From the NCBI GenBank assembly GCA_008360975.2, contig CM039194.1, positions 11,704,426 through 11,768,425 of the forward strand: 64,000 nucleotides of DNA, written 5' to 3'. Under the pieces are notes generated by a model. That model had not been told where the DNA came from. It saw only the letters and a program-made list of their open reading frames with translations, and did no database searches. Of this stretch, positions 25,501 through 37,739 are shown one piece after another. The stretch comes from Lichenostomus cassidix (Eukaryota > Chordata > Aves > Passeriformes > Meliphagidae). Each line of letters starts with the position of its first letter. Within the stretch, counting starts at the first letter, position 1. The position numbers and the translations under genes are program-made.

Positions 25501-28500
25501 CTCAGACTAACATGTGCTGAGATTTTCCTGGGGTTCTTGGCTTTTTCATCTGTGAAAGGAAGGACAGGCTAAACATTTGACAAGAAAAGAACAATTCATT
25601 ACTTTACTCCTTAGGAAGGCACAACTGGCCACGTGTTCACAGGAAGTGGGACAGCTGCAGACAATTTCTGATCTGGGATTTCCAACAGGACTCAGAGAAA
25701 GGCTTCAGCTGGCTCAGATCTCCTGAGCGCTTTGAAGTGTGTCCTAGGCATTTTGAAATAACCATGAAAACTTTGCATGACAAGAATTACCTAATTCTTC
25801 CTAAAACGTGCATCTATGCAGAAGATCCTTCTTTCACAAAGCAAAAGAGCAGGTGGTTGGTTTTGTCAGCAACATCCAGCTTCACATTATGCAACTCATC
25901 CCTTGGAGTACAAACTCAGTGTATGTTGGAGATGTGCCTTAGCCTGTTCATCCAGACCTATTTCAGACAGATATTCCTGACATTTATATATCTATGGCAG
26001 ATCAAAGAGGTCACATAAATGTTCGCAAATATTTAGTTACAGCAAAATTTCTAGGGGCCAAACCAATCTCTGGGCTGCTTGAATGCCACTGCATGGAGCA
26101 GGACCACAGGCAAGTACCTATTGACAGCACTTCTCGTCTCAGTAAAGGTGAAGGGCTTTGCTTTAGAGATCAAACAGGGAAAACATTAAAAGTAATTTTT
26201 TATAAAGCAAGATGGAAAGCCAAGTCTTTGGAAAACCACATAGATAAATACATATACTCATTTATTTAGGGATAGTTTGGAGAAATTATTTTAAGCCTTC
26301 TTCTAATGGAGTTTGGTGAGCTTTATCCATATGCACATCAAGTCTGACTGGAGCGCACATCATTATAAAAGCAATGCCAAAATTCTCCCCTTAATTCATC
26401 ATCAGAAGGCACTGAGTTACATGCAAATGAGTTATACCCCTTCATTTATGATCAACATCTGTTAAAAATACTAATTAAAAGTCTCTTTTGCCCTGCCTTG
26501 TCTTGTGTTATTGTCACACAAGGAAAGCCTTTTCCATGTGTTTTGCCAATTTTCCTACCTCCTATTCAACAGAAAGTTAGGAATAGCTAATAAACAAAAA
26601 AGGAACAATGCCAGAAAGTGGCTAGCTTGAAGAATAAATCTCTGGAGCGATAAGTGCATATGTCAGGGAGGGAGAGGATTTCCCTTTGCAGAGGGACAAA
26701 CAAGCCTTTCAAACATCTTTGGAAGCTCTTATGTTAGCATACACTTAGTATTATCCTATAATGATGTGGGGGAAAAATTGCAAGGCTACAGGGTACATCA
26801 AAATACATCAAAGGCTGAAGAGCAGTCATGGAGTGCAGCTTCCATTTTCCTAAATTATAGAGGTGAAGAAACAGAGCTGTTTAGCTTTTCTATCTTGGTT
26901 GGACCAGAAAACCCAGATGCTGGCTGGCCCTACCTGGTAATGAGATAAAGCTGGGCAAGGCACTGGAGGGGCAGAGTGAGGGCAGCTCTAAGGAGATGTT
27001 TTCCAGGGGGAAGATTGCTATTCCTATTAAGTCTCTTGCAAAAGACAGACCCTCGGCTTGTCAGGAACTGGGAAAGAGTCAGTGGAATTCACCTTGCTGT
27101 TTAAGGTCATATCTTCAGGGATAGGGCAATCAGGAGGGCACTAGTCCCTCTTCCTCATGGTGACTTTTCACACCAAAGTTCTGTCCCACATGGGGTTGAG
27201 GGAATGGAGATGGTTTGGGGGGAAATCTGCGATAGCTCCTCACAGCAGCTGCTGTTCTCTCTTTGCTTAAAGCTGCGGGACTGTGCCTGAACCCAAGTCC
27301 TGCTGAGTGTCCTGCCCTGTGTCACCCTGTCCATAGCACTGGGCCACAGCTCAGACAGAAAAATACAGAGGGTGAGACCACAGAGTGTCCAGACATCACC
27401 CTGGGACAAGAAATGATGCTCATTTGGATAGGCTTGTGTGAAGGCAGAAGGTAGTGAGGGCAGGAAGCAGACAGATGTTTGTGTAAAACTCCTCTGACGT
27501 CAGCAGTGTCAAGAAGTTTTGAAATATATCTTCAGAATGAACCAAAGGCAAATGCTGTGGATGACAGCAGAGCATCGTTGGCACTGTTCTTTGAACTCCT
27601 TCACAGCCCCCAGAAGCTGCCCCAGGTGATATGCTGGGCAGGGAATGGAGCCCAGGTAGCAGGTGGGATGCTGTCAGTGAGCAGCACACACACCATGCTG
27701 CAGCTGTGAGGCTGCAAGAGCCGTGGAAGCAGAGTGAAGAGGCTGCCTGTGTCACATAAACCACTGAGCACAGGGGAACACAAACAGGCTCTGTTTCTTC
27801 TCCCATTTCCAAAGCAGAAATTAAACCGAGTCAGCCTCCACTCTCCTGCTGGCACAGGACCAGGGAGACAGCAGCAACTATGGGTCATAAAAGCATGATG
27901 TGATTGTGGGAGCAGATGGGTTTTTGGTTGCTGGCCATGCTTTCCTGTGGCCTTTGTGGGTCAGAGACTGGCCAAGGTCGAGCTGACCTTTGTGTATTCG
28001 ACAGTGGTGGCAACTGCAGGGAGAGTGGAGCTGGGGACAGTCCTTGGGGAGAGCTGCCAAAGGAATGTGATGCCTTCAGCCCCACAGGGACCCCAGGTGC
28101 TGTGTGAAGGCTCACCCAGCTCTGCTGTCCCCCAGCAAGGGCAGGTAACTTCTACCCCCAGCATCTCAAGTTGCAGGGCATCATTTAAGGTACCAAAAGT
28201 TGAGACTTCTTCCGAGCCTTTCCCTTTCTGTCCCAGCTCCTGGGTTGCAAAGCTGTGCTAAGAGCAGTCCCAGAGGTGCCACTGGAACCCATCCTGGCAT
28301 TGGTCTTCTTCCAGCACCTTCTGAACAACTTCAGCCTCCCCAGCTGTGGGGACACTGGCTTACAGAGGAAGGCAGTGAGTGGCTGTGTCCTGGGAAGCCA
28401 CGACAGACAGACAGGCCTTTAAGAGGCATCAAGAACAAGGTGCTTTGGCCAAACACGAGAAACCACCTCTCTGCAATCGTAAACTGGTGACCAATCCCAC

Positions 28501-28630
28501 ACTGGGACAAAGGACTTGCTTTAAAACAAGCTGGGTTTATTTTTAGGGTGTGAAATGGTTGCATGACACAATTGTGTAAAGGAATTTCATGACCAGAAAC
28601 AGTGCTAAATACCAGATTGAACACCCATGC
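22540..28630. other. region upstream of LTC4S, no recognised gene
   Basis: The LTC4S promoter should lie just above 22540, but no CpG island or TATA box is evident. Short frames on both strands lack support. An isolated full CRE (TGACGTCA) is at 27495-27502. Confidence 0.5.
24252..24297. repeat. C-rich polypyrimidine tract
   Basis: This CCTCCCCC-type run is almost free of purines. The complementary strand has repeated G-runs of three to six, which could form G-quadruplex or triplex DNA. Confidence 0.9.
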
Positions 28631-28632
28631 TT

Positions 28633-28816
28633 TTAACCACTGGGAGGCTGAAATGGCAACTGAAGCAATGCTACTTTGGTGACTCTGCCTCCCAAAGCCT
28701 GGAAGCAGGATGGATGGTGTCTGTAAGTGCTCTGACAAGAAGAAGATTCATTGAGTGACACGGGGCAGTTATTGAGCTCCTTGCTAGAGCTGTTCCACTG
28801 ACACCCTGGAGGTTTG
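28633..28816 (-). CDS. putative terminal exon of unknown secreted protein
   Basis: A strong acceptor (TATCTTTTTCCCCAG) at 28819-28817 opens a 60-codon frame to a stop. The peptide has four cysteines at roughly even spacing (positions 5, 17, 27, 37) and two N-glycosylation sequons (NSS, NES). That looks extracellular. No family is recognised. The reading phase needs a preceding exon ending in phase 2, which I could not find with confidence. A chance frame remains possible. Confidence 0.22.
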
Positions 28817-28969
28817 CTGGGGAAAAAGATAGAAGGAACCTGCTGTAATTCCAGAATTTCCTGTAGCCTTTCTGTCTGCTCCATACTGCACAGGGTTGGG
28901 ATGCCTAATAACTTGATGTGTCTTGATGGTGGCCACTCCTGTTAGGAAAATTCTCAGTGCTCAAGTCAG

Positions 28970-30700
28970 TGCTTGATGTCTCCTGGCTATTCTGGCTTCA
29001 GCCCGCAGGGCAGCATCCATTCCCTGCCTGCCAGCACTGCATGATTGGAGCAGGCTTTTATCCAGGGTCTGGGGAGGCAGAGCACAGCTCAGCACACAGG
29101 AGCCTGGGCTGTGCTGTTTGAAAGCCCTGACAAGATTGCTGGTCATCACTGTTTTACATCACAATTAGATGCTTTTGTTCAGCACTTGCAGAGATCCAAA
29201 ATGAATCCTTTCTGTTGGTACAGTACTTATCTGGGACCAGTGTTTAAGTTATTACTAAAGCAAACAGAAAAATCTCCACCTATAATTTCCAGAGGTTCAA
29301 TATTTACAATAGATTAACATAGTCAACTACTATCTGCAGAACACTTTTTTTTCACTCCTGTGAAAATTAGTTAAAATTACTCCCAAAATCCTCAAATGAT
29401 CAACCCTTTCAGAATTTAACATTTACTGTACTCATGATCTTCACCCAAAATATAGGGTTTCTTAACCTGATACATAGATTTTTATTTATGTTTTTATTAC
29501 ATATAGATTTTTTGTCATAGATATACAGATTTTATATATATGTATCTATATATGTATATATATAAATATAAATATAAAATATGAAGACCTGGAAAGCAAA
29601 CCCTGGCTTGTAATCAGTTAAAAAAATACTAAACAATTTGTCACAAATTTAATGTCAAATTTAATCTGGGGATTTTTGAGTTAGCCTCAGATTTACACCT
29701 GTGTATTCATAAAGGGAGGAGGGTCTCTGATTCTTTTTGTTGACTTGTAAAAAGGTATCAGAAAACATCCTCTAACAAAAGTCTGTCTAGGATTGCAGAA
29801 AGCTCACAGCTCAACCCACTTTTACCTTGGCTGGGGTTTGTCCAGAAAAAACAAAAGGAAACATGCTTCTCACTGAGTTGATGGACAGATTAAAAATGTA
29901 CCCATTCACAGGACAAAGTCTTAAAGTACCCCAAAATAATGAAGAGAATATTGAGCTTCTACAAAGTAAGTCAGTGGCTGATTCCAATTCCACATACATG
30001 CACTTGCAAAAAGGAGAGTCTAACGGGGGAAACATTTAGAATCAATGAAAGAAATGAACTGGATATGTAAAATCAAAATAGTGAGCGTATTTGATATACA
30101 CCCGATAGTTATAACCCACAGTTTCTACGAAGTCAAATCAGGGGACAGCTCAGCTCAGCCTCTTCATCCTGGGGATTTAGCCCACTCTGAAAGAATTCAA
30201 GCTCTTACCCAGCTCAGTTGCTTGATGGAAAACTAAAGTACTATATTTTTGGCTTTGGAATTTGTGTTTGAGAACACCAACATTCCCTAAGGCACAGCTA
30301 ATATTTTTATTAATCTTAATCAGATCTCTCTCTTCATTCCTTCTCATTCTTCTGAGTTTCCATTGAGCTTGGTAGCAGCTTGCCTTTATAATTTGATCTA
30401 TTTCTTTCAGTTATAACACTTCCCCATGATTAATTCAAGTCTTGAGTGATAAGATCTAACTCTGAGCTCTTTGACTGGAAAATGAGAGCAAAGGTTGTCA
30501 TGTTTCACTTGTGTAACCTTAACCCTTTCTTTCCCTTTCATGCCAAGCATTTTTTGAGACTGACTAGACCACCTTCAGTTCCCTATCTGTCCAAGTATCA
30601 AAGGAAGCTTCTCATCCCCCAATTTCTGCTTGCTTTAATAGCCAACCAGCTCTGAAATAAATTCCCACCTCTGCATTCCCTTGGGTTTCTGCATCTCCTA
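28970..30700. other. non-coding stretch with AT-rich tract
   Basis: AT-rich DNA including a TATA-type simple repeat at 29519-29581. A minus-strand open frame at 30035-29811 ends in a possible donor (GCCAAG|GTAAAAG), but I could not join it in frame to its neighbours. Confidence 0.5.
29519..29581. repeat. AT-rich simple repeat
   Basis: Imperfect alternating TA with ATGTATCTATA interruptions. Confidence 0.85.
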
Positions 30701-30787
30701 ACTCTGCAGAGAATACTGCACTGTTTGTTGCACTTGCACGCAGCCACAGTTCCTGTGTGCACAGTTCCTTCTTAATCCCTGACTCAC

Positions 30788-30910
30788 CATTTGCCCTGGA
30801 AACGTTAGAATGGCCATGTTTAGGGATTTTTCTATTTCCAGCTTTCCAGTCAGCTGCACTGAAGACTGGGGTGAAGCTAAGCTCAGGACAGTAAAGAACA
30901 GCAAGAACAT
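30788..30910 (-). CDS. putative first exon encoding a signal peptide
   Basis: The ATG at 30910 starts 41 codons (MFLLFFTVLSLASPQSS...) with a classic hydrophobic leader. They end at a near-perfect donor, CAAATG|GTGAGTCAG. The frame is also open upstream. No protein family is recognised. It lies on the same strand as the cysteine-rich exon-like frame at 28.6-28.8 kb and could belong with it, but the phases (0 versus 2) require a missing exon. Confidence 0.25.
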
Positions 30911-30989
30911 CACACCCTTAGGGCTATGCCGCTCACTCTCCTTACTCTGAACCAAAAGAAAACCCAGTGGATCCCAGATTCTCATTTAT

Positions 30990-33020
30990 TCTCTTCTTTG
31001 GTTGACATTCTTCTGTCCAGATCTGCTTTCAAAAAGGTTCTTTGGTTTCTGAAATAGCACTAAGCATTGTTTCCATTCATTCCCCCATAATCAAACAGCA
31101 GTGGTAGCAGGGCTCAAACTTGGTAGGTGAGCCTAGAGGACCGGCTCTGCTATTCCCTCGGAATGAGTCAGAATGGGCAGAAATGTTCGGTGATAATAGT
31201 CATCAGAGCCCTTGTTTCCACATTAGCATGAAGAAGCAGCTCCAAAGCAGAGCCCTCTGGTGTGGGGTAGGGCTGCAGTGTTCTCAGGGTGTTTGCTGGT
31301 GATGTGGACAGCCTTGTCTTCCCATCCAAAGGGTTTTCAGATGTCTACAAAGATAATAAGGACACTGCAGGCCTTGTCTCAGGTTTACCCTATACTTCAA
31401 GGGCCTCCTGGGTGAGACACAATAAAAACACAGACATTCTCATAAAAGAAACCTCCAGTAAATCTCCACAGTGCACACCTTTTGCCCATTACCAGACACT
31501 TTTTGGGCAAGAGTTCATACTGACAACGAGTGAATGAAAGTAAATTTCCCTTTGTAACCAAGGGAGGGAATGCACACATCACTGTAATGGCACTTCAGTT
31601 TTGCCAGCCACAGCAATGCAAAGAAATGCAGCACATTTCTACAGAAAATTCTGGAGAATCACTAGGTTGGACTCACAAAGGTCACCTTCACTGCACACAG
31701 CTCCATGCAGTGGCTGCAAGCAGGGGCTTGCAGTGGTTCTCCATCCTGCTGCCACATCTGTGCTGACCCACTGCTGTCCCTGGGCAGTACAGCTTGGCAG
31801 CCAGGCACTCAGGCAGTGACAAAGTCTTCAGTATACTCTTTGTTCCTGCAGGGCTTTGGAGTCCAGGCAAGCACAGGACTACCTCAGACCCTGCAACTAA
31901 TCCTTCCCTAGGAGATGTCTATCACAAATACAAGCAACAGCAAATCCTATAAGCCCTTCACTCCTGGCTGCTTTGCTCCCAGCAACTGGGGATGGAAATC
32001 CATTCACCGTTTCTGACCAGCTAACCCTGAGTATCCGGAGCCTTGGAGGTGCCTGCAAATTTTGGGGATGTTGGCAAAGGGCTGCCAGGAGCTGGGAGCT
32101 CCTGCAAGGCAGAGAAGTGCTAGAGACACGTCTCATTTCTGGAGGCACAGTTGGATCCTTCAAAACACAGGGTTTGCTTATTCCCTTCCTTCCTGGCACA
32201 GAATGGAGCCTTTTTCTGCAGAAAAGAGGCGGAGTTTCAGTACAGCTCTGCAGGGAGGGGAGGACAGGCGAGGCCAGGAAGGGTATGAGACAGGGCCCCA
32301 AACCACACACCCTGTGCAAGTGCCTTGGCGCCGCCTTGGGAGGAGAATCCCGGGCCGGGAGGGAGATCCGTAATGCATTTTTGCCACCAGAAGGCAGCGG
32401 GGAGCTGCGGTTGGGAACAGCTGGTGTTCGCAGGACCTGCCCCAGGCAGAAATAGCAGAAGGAGCTTCTCCCTCTGCTGACTATAGCCTGCCTTGTTACA
32501 CTTCTCTCGTCCAGCCCCCTTCGCTGTCATTAGGAAAGCACAGGAGACTACAGCATACAGATAAAACAATTTTCTTATTATTTTCTTTGGAAAATAGGTG
32601 TGCATCAGACTTGCCTTGTCCTCCCATCTGCTTGAAACCCTCCTGGGGTGAGCATAGGGGTGGACCCCGCCCCGGCATGGACCACCCCCATTGAGCAGCT
32701 GCAGCACTGCTGTTGTTTTCGGAGAGGGAGCTAAATGTGCAAAGTCCCTCTGCCCTGCAGCTCCAATCTATGACCCGGTGGTTATTAGGGATGCAGTGGG
32801 TGCACATGAAATCCTTGCCGGCTCGTTGCAGCCACCGTGGCCACAGTGCAGCTGTGCCGTGGCCCTCCTTGTGAGCACTTGCTCCTCCCTACATTTCATA
32901 TATGGTGGGGAAGGAGCAGTTACTGGGAATAGATTTCCCTGGAGGGGGTTGTTTCTCAGAAGCAAGTCCCTCCTGCACATTACTGACTTTCAGAGCTCTT
33001 GATGGCAATTTAAGAGGTTG
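30990..33020. other. non-coding stretch, no gene seen
   Basis: Contains several overlapping open frames on both strands around 31900-32450. None has splice logic or recognisable content. Confidence 0.45.
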
Positions 33021-33026
33021 TCAAGC

Positions 33027-33261
33027 TCAGTTTTCCATGTGGGCCATCCACCAGAAGATGATGGCCATACCAAGGACAACTGAATAGGACACACATCCCA
33101 GCTGGGCCATTCTGACAGTGCAGTATTTCAGCACCACCTTGCCTTCATCAGCAGTTGCACTGGGTGTTAGAGGTTCAGTCTCACAAGTTGTTCGAGCATA
33201 TCTATGGCCGTGCTGCTCCTCAGACGAGCATGCAGGAGGAAGCCACATGGAGGGTGGCATG
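33027..33261 (-). CDS. putative terminal exon of unknown tail-anchored or type I membrane protein
   Basis: After a plausible acceptor (CTTTCTGTTACCAG) there are 77 codons to a stop. The last third is a hydrophobic segment (LGCVSYSVVLGMAIIFWWMA) followed by HMEN and the stop. That resembles a C-terminal membrane anchor with almost no tail. No family is recognised, and the exon would need a preceding phase-2 exon. Confidence 0.25.
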
Positions 33262-34111
33262 CTGGTAACAGAAAGGCTCATTGTAAAACCACACAACAGA
33301 TTTAAGTGAAAACAGTAGGGAAGTATAAAAAATAGGGATCAAAAGACAGCGTGCAGGGTACCAACCACATCTGGGTTTCTGTCTTCCCTAAAAAGAAGGG
33401 CGGGGTAAGGGTTTTTTGGTCAGATACAGACAAAGACCCACTATAATGACTGAAATGTATGATTTCTGTTATCCAGCCTCTTCAGCTCCAGGAGCTGATG
33501 ATTGCAAGTGGGAGAGTGGCCAGTCTGGAGAGGTTACTGAGTTAAGTGCTGCTAATTCCTTGTTTATTGACTTCAGCAAATTGGGATTAGGACGGGCCAG
33601 GGGTTCCAGGTGGTGGCCTTGTGCTGTTTACGTGGTATGTCAGGAATGCAGCTACTCTACCATAGTTTTGCTTGCTTTTTAAGAGGATGTGGTGGGGAAA
33701 GCAGGCAGCTGAGTGGGAGCACTGTGCTGAGGCCAGCTCAGTTAGCCCAGGGTTGCATCTGGTTCCAGATGCCTGACTTCTCGTGCAGGGCTGGAGGAGT
33801 TTGTGTCCTCTGAAGCCAAAGGGCTAGTGGGATGTGGGTGGGGGGCTCCTGGGCAATCCTGGCCATGGGACCTCACCATGCCCCAGAACAATCATGTTGT
33901 TATGGGAGAAGATTCTTTCTTCCTTGCTTCCTTCCTGGAGTCAGTCTGGGCATTGTTCTGCCCCTCTTCCCCCTAAATAATAAACCCATTTACCTCTTTC
34001 CTTTCTCCCTGGGATATTCTATGTTTTAATGGAATTTCAGTTGTCAATAATCACATTCACTCAGTCTGTCAAACTTAAGATATTCAGAAACTTGACCATG
34101 GAAAACTGATT

Positions 34112-34241
34112 GATTTTTTGTTTGTTGGGGGGGGGGTTGTGGGGTTTTGTTTGTTTTTGTTGTGGGTTTGTGAGGTTTTTCGTGCATTTGGGGGGGAGGT
34201 TCTTGGTTTTTCAGGGTTTTTTTTTTGTTGTTGTTGTTGTT
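34112..34241. repeat. T/G-only strand-asymmetric tract
   Basis: About 130 bp are almost purely T and G on the plus strand, with G-runs of 4-10 and a (TTG)n end. It has strong GC skew and quadruplex potential. Confidence 0.9.
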
Positions 34242-35811
34242 CCTCAAAACAACAACTGCTTCCAAACAAACAAAGCACAAGCCCTGAGCCAGACAGACCC
34301 CAGCTGTACCATGCAAGTTGGTCCTAACCTTCAGCAGGTTATCACAGAGGAACTGTGACAGAGCCCTAAGCAGCTGTGGAAGAGCAGCTATTGTCAGTCA
34401 CTCTCTGCTCTGGTGAATCTGAAACATGTGAGCTAAAGTGGAAAGACTCTGTTCCAGCATAGTGTCTCTCTTTTGGTCTCGCTGCTAATCACGCTCAGAG
34501 CCCCTCTCTGTGCCATGCTCTCAGAGAGCTGTGGGGATCAAGCATTTCCTTCTTTGCAAAGTGTTTTGGGCATTGCTGATGCCCTCAGGACACCAAGGTG
34601 GTGGCAGCCTCTTGCTGTTGCTGGCAAGTCTTCAGCTGGTTGGAGGATACTGTCTTTAAATCCAAAGGGTAATCTGCATTTCTCTAGTGATGGAATAACT
34701 CCTGTTGCATGTGTTGCAGCCATGCTCAGGTACAAGTGCCTCAAGTGTGAGACCTTCAGGGAGAGCACAGTTGTGGGGATATATGAGGGCCACTCTCAAG
34801 CAAATGTACATCAGGTCCATGAAAGAACTGGTGGAAAGGGGCACAGTAGAAGCCAAATGGGGCCCAGCAATGCCTATGGGAGCTGGGAAAGCTGTGTACA
34901 ACCCATAGAAACCATCAGGATTTCCCTACCTTATGTCCAGACTAAACCTGCACCTACTGTCTTGTCTTGGGTAACTCTGAATTTCTGGGTCCCAGAAGTT
35001 TTCTGTAAAGTTCCTGTTCCCAGGGACACTTCCCAGCTTGTGCAAATGGTATCAGGTGCATAGATTGTCTTCTTCCACCTCAGTACTGTGTCTGGGTGTT
35101 TCTTTCCATCCATCAGTGAGTGCTCTGCTACTGCTTCTCTGTTGATTTTTTTTCTTCTATTTATCTGCTACATCTTATTACCATTAATTTATAACACTTC
35201 TTACATTCATGTTTATTAGCTCTGAAAATTGCAGGACTTCATTATCTCCCTTTTAGATGATTATCATCCCCCCCACTGTGATAATGTCTGTGCATTTTTT
35301 CCCATCCTTTTCTCAAGCGTGCTCTCCAGAGATATCCTTGTAAAGAAATGTGTTTTCCATGGAAAGCATTCCAGGGCACATGGACATTGCCCCGTACAGA
35401 GAAGTGAGCTTGTCCTCCCTCCTGCAGTTCAAAGTTTGAAAGAGCAAAGGTCACTGTTCTCTCGCTGGTTGCCTGCCTTGACTGCCTGCTCTCTGCCAGT
35501 ATGGTGTCCCTCCTGTCACGCTGACCTGCTGGATTTTCCACTCACTTCTTGCCAGTTTTCCAGAGGAGACGAGTCTGAAAATATGTACTACTAGTGCTTG
35601 AAATGCAAGGAGAACTCTAGCAATGTGGCAATGCCCTGCAGGGATTAAGGAAGGAGGAACACTTCAGAGACGGAGTTAGAGGGAATTAAGAAAGTACCAG
35701 TGGAAAGTGCATGACGTTTCTCTGTCTGAAAACAGTTAGGACAAAAAAAGCTCCCCAAAATGGAATTATTCAAAGTTCTACCGCACTTATAAACTAAGCA
35801 TTGCCTCTCAC

Positions 35812-35941
35812 CTCTGGGGTGTGCAAATTCAGGCTCTGCCAGTGTCACCACACTGCCTGATTTCTGCCTTTCCAACTGTACTGCCAAAGTCAGAGAATGA
35901 CACACTTCCAGAGTTTTTGTCAGTGGGACAAAGCAAATCTG
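35812..35941 (-). CDS. putative internal exon, unknown
   Basis: An acceptor (TTTATTGCAG), a 130-nt open frame (QICFVPLTKTLEVCHS...) and a strong donor (CCCAGAG|GTGAGAGG) form an exon-shaped unit. No similarity is recognised, and no partner exon is in matching phase nearby. Confidence 0.2.
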
Positions 35942-36299
35942 CTGCAATAAAGCCTGAACACACCAAAATGTTTTTCCTTGACAATGTCACGTTTGCCATG
36001 TGGTATGTGCCATTCTCTTTCTTTCATCTTCCCTGCCCTGGCACTCCAGAGTCTAAAAATACCACCTTCTTGGCTGCCAAAGCATTTAAATCTCTGTGCA
36101 TGTTTATTCTGTTTCCTTTACTCATTGCTTTTGTTTTCCTTCTGGATTATCTCTCCCTTATGTCCATTCTGTATTCCTTTAATCTAAGTTCAAACATCTT
36201 GAAGATCCCTGCGTAGGATATGCTTTTAGCAGATTTTTTTTTTTTAACTTACATTGCTCTGTTCTCCTCGATGACAAAGCAGCACAGGCAGGAGCCAGC

Positions 36300-37630
36300 T
36301 GCAGGGCTGCCTGCCTGTGCCATGATTCAGCAGGTTGTAAAAGGAAGGAATGTTTTCTTTTTTGGGAAAGGGTGGGAGAGAAAGGGGAAGGCGTGTGTGA
36401 ATATTTGACTTCCTGGTGCTTCTGTGATTTCAGCAGGAGTATCATGCTGTCCTGCGGTTGCATTGGAGTTAATAACCTGTTTCAAAATAAATGCTTGAAA
36501 GATATTTGGAGGAAAAATGGGTTTGCCTAGTTTGAGGAGGGTGCGTGCTAAAATATGCTGCTTTGTTACTCTTTATTTTTTCACAGTGTTTTTAGGTTCT
36601 TCTTTAAGTATTTGCTGTCTGTTGTGTGCAACTGTTTCCCTGCCTGTCTGCATCTTCTGCTCAGTCTGGATGTAGCTCAACAGAGCAGTTTAGGAGCCAG
36701 CTTGGTGTCTTTCTGGAAAAATGTGTTTGATTCCAAACTTCAGTGCAAGCAGGGATTTGCTGATTTCATTTATGCTGAGCCTTATTTCTGAATGCTGGGG
36801 CCCTGCTTGCTTTGTCCTAACACGGTGGAATTTTCTCTGTGGGGAAACTTATACTGCTGACTCATTGCATCAACTCAAAACAGATTTATGTTTACAAAAA
36901 AAAAAAAAAACAACCCTCCATTTTCTTTCCTACATTTTTTGCGCCCCTCCTAGTAATATTGGATTTGCTCTTCTTAGAGAATACCTCCTATCTCCTGGAA
37001 CAGGCTGCAGCCCACAGACCACTCAGGAGCTCGCTTTGAACAGGATGGTTCAGACACAGCTTTCCATTGAACTCTTCCCAGCTGGTGCAGCTCAGAGACA
37101 ACTCAAAGGTGCTCTGAGTTCCAGGGTACCAGGAGCTTGTTTTCCTCACCGTGTTCCCTGCGCTGCCACATGGCTGTGTGAGCAGCAGGACACGGAGACT
37201 CCTCAAGTTTAATCTTGACCCACGTTCATGTGGTCCCGTCACACCTTCGGCTCTTTGTCCCATCGGCACAGCAGGGACAGCTATTTCTGCATTTCCCTGT
37301 GTTTCTATACCAATTCGATGTACAAACGTTCAACACTGACACGGTATTTCACCTCTACTGGACTACGTGACATTCGTTTTCGAAATACAGCACGGCCTAA
37401 AGGTTCCGGAGTTGCACAAGGCCTTTGGGCAGCACTGCCAGGCTCCAAACACAGTGGAGCATGGGTCAGTGTTCACTATTTTGTTAAACCCTCGGCTTGT
37501 AATTGAGGGAAAAAACCAACGGATACACCGAATTTGCAGAATAGGCAAGAAAGCCTGAACACCTTTTCTAAGGAATGGGAAGGCAATAAGGACGGCTTTG
37601 CTGTTTAACACAACGGTATTTGTGAGGCGG
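36300..37630. other. spacer before the CANX promoter
   Basis: No gene seen. Contains a poly-A run at about 36895-36911. Confidence 0.5.
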
Positions 37631-37633
37631 CGG

Positions 37634-37707
37634 GTGAGGGGAGCGCAGGGAGGGCGTGAGGGGAGCGCAGGGAGAGCGTGAGGGGAGCGCAGGGAGAGCG
37701 TGAGGCG
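37634..37707. repeat. 22-bp minisatellite upstream of CANX
   Basis: The unit GTGAGGGGAGCGCAGGGAG plus AGC is repeated at 37634-37655, 37656-37677 and 37678-37699, followed by a partial copy. Confidence 0.9.
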
Positions 37708-37739
37708 GCGCTGGCCCCGCCCCTTCCACACCTTACCGC

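Noticed and set aside
31650..31690. Possible degenerate avian interspersed-repeat fragment (AGAATCACTAGGTTGGA)
   Set aside because: It resembles a phrase common in avian repeats, but it is too short and lacks a recognisable 3' end or flanking duplication.
31897..32455. Overlapping open frames of 140-160 codons on both strands
   Set aside because: The opposing frames cannot both be real. Neither shows splice signals or family similarity.
34473..35063. Plus-strand 196-codon open frame
   Set aside because: No recognisable domain, no promoter or splice context, and a composition like neighbouring non-coding DNA. It is kept only as a chance frame.
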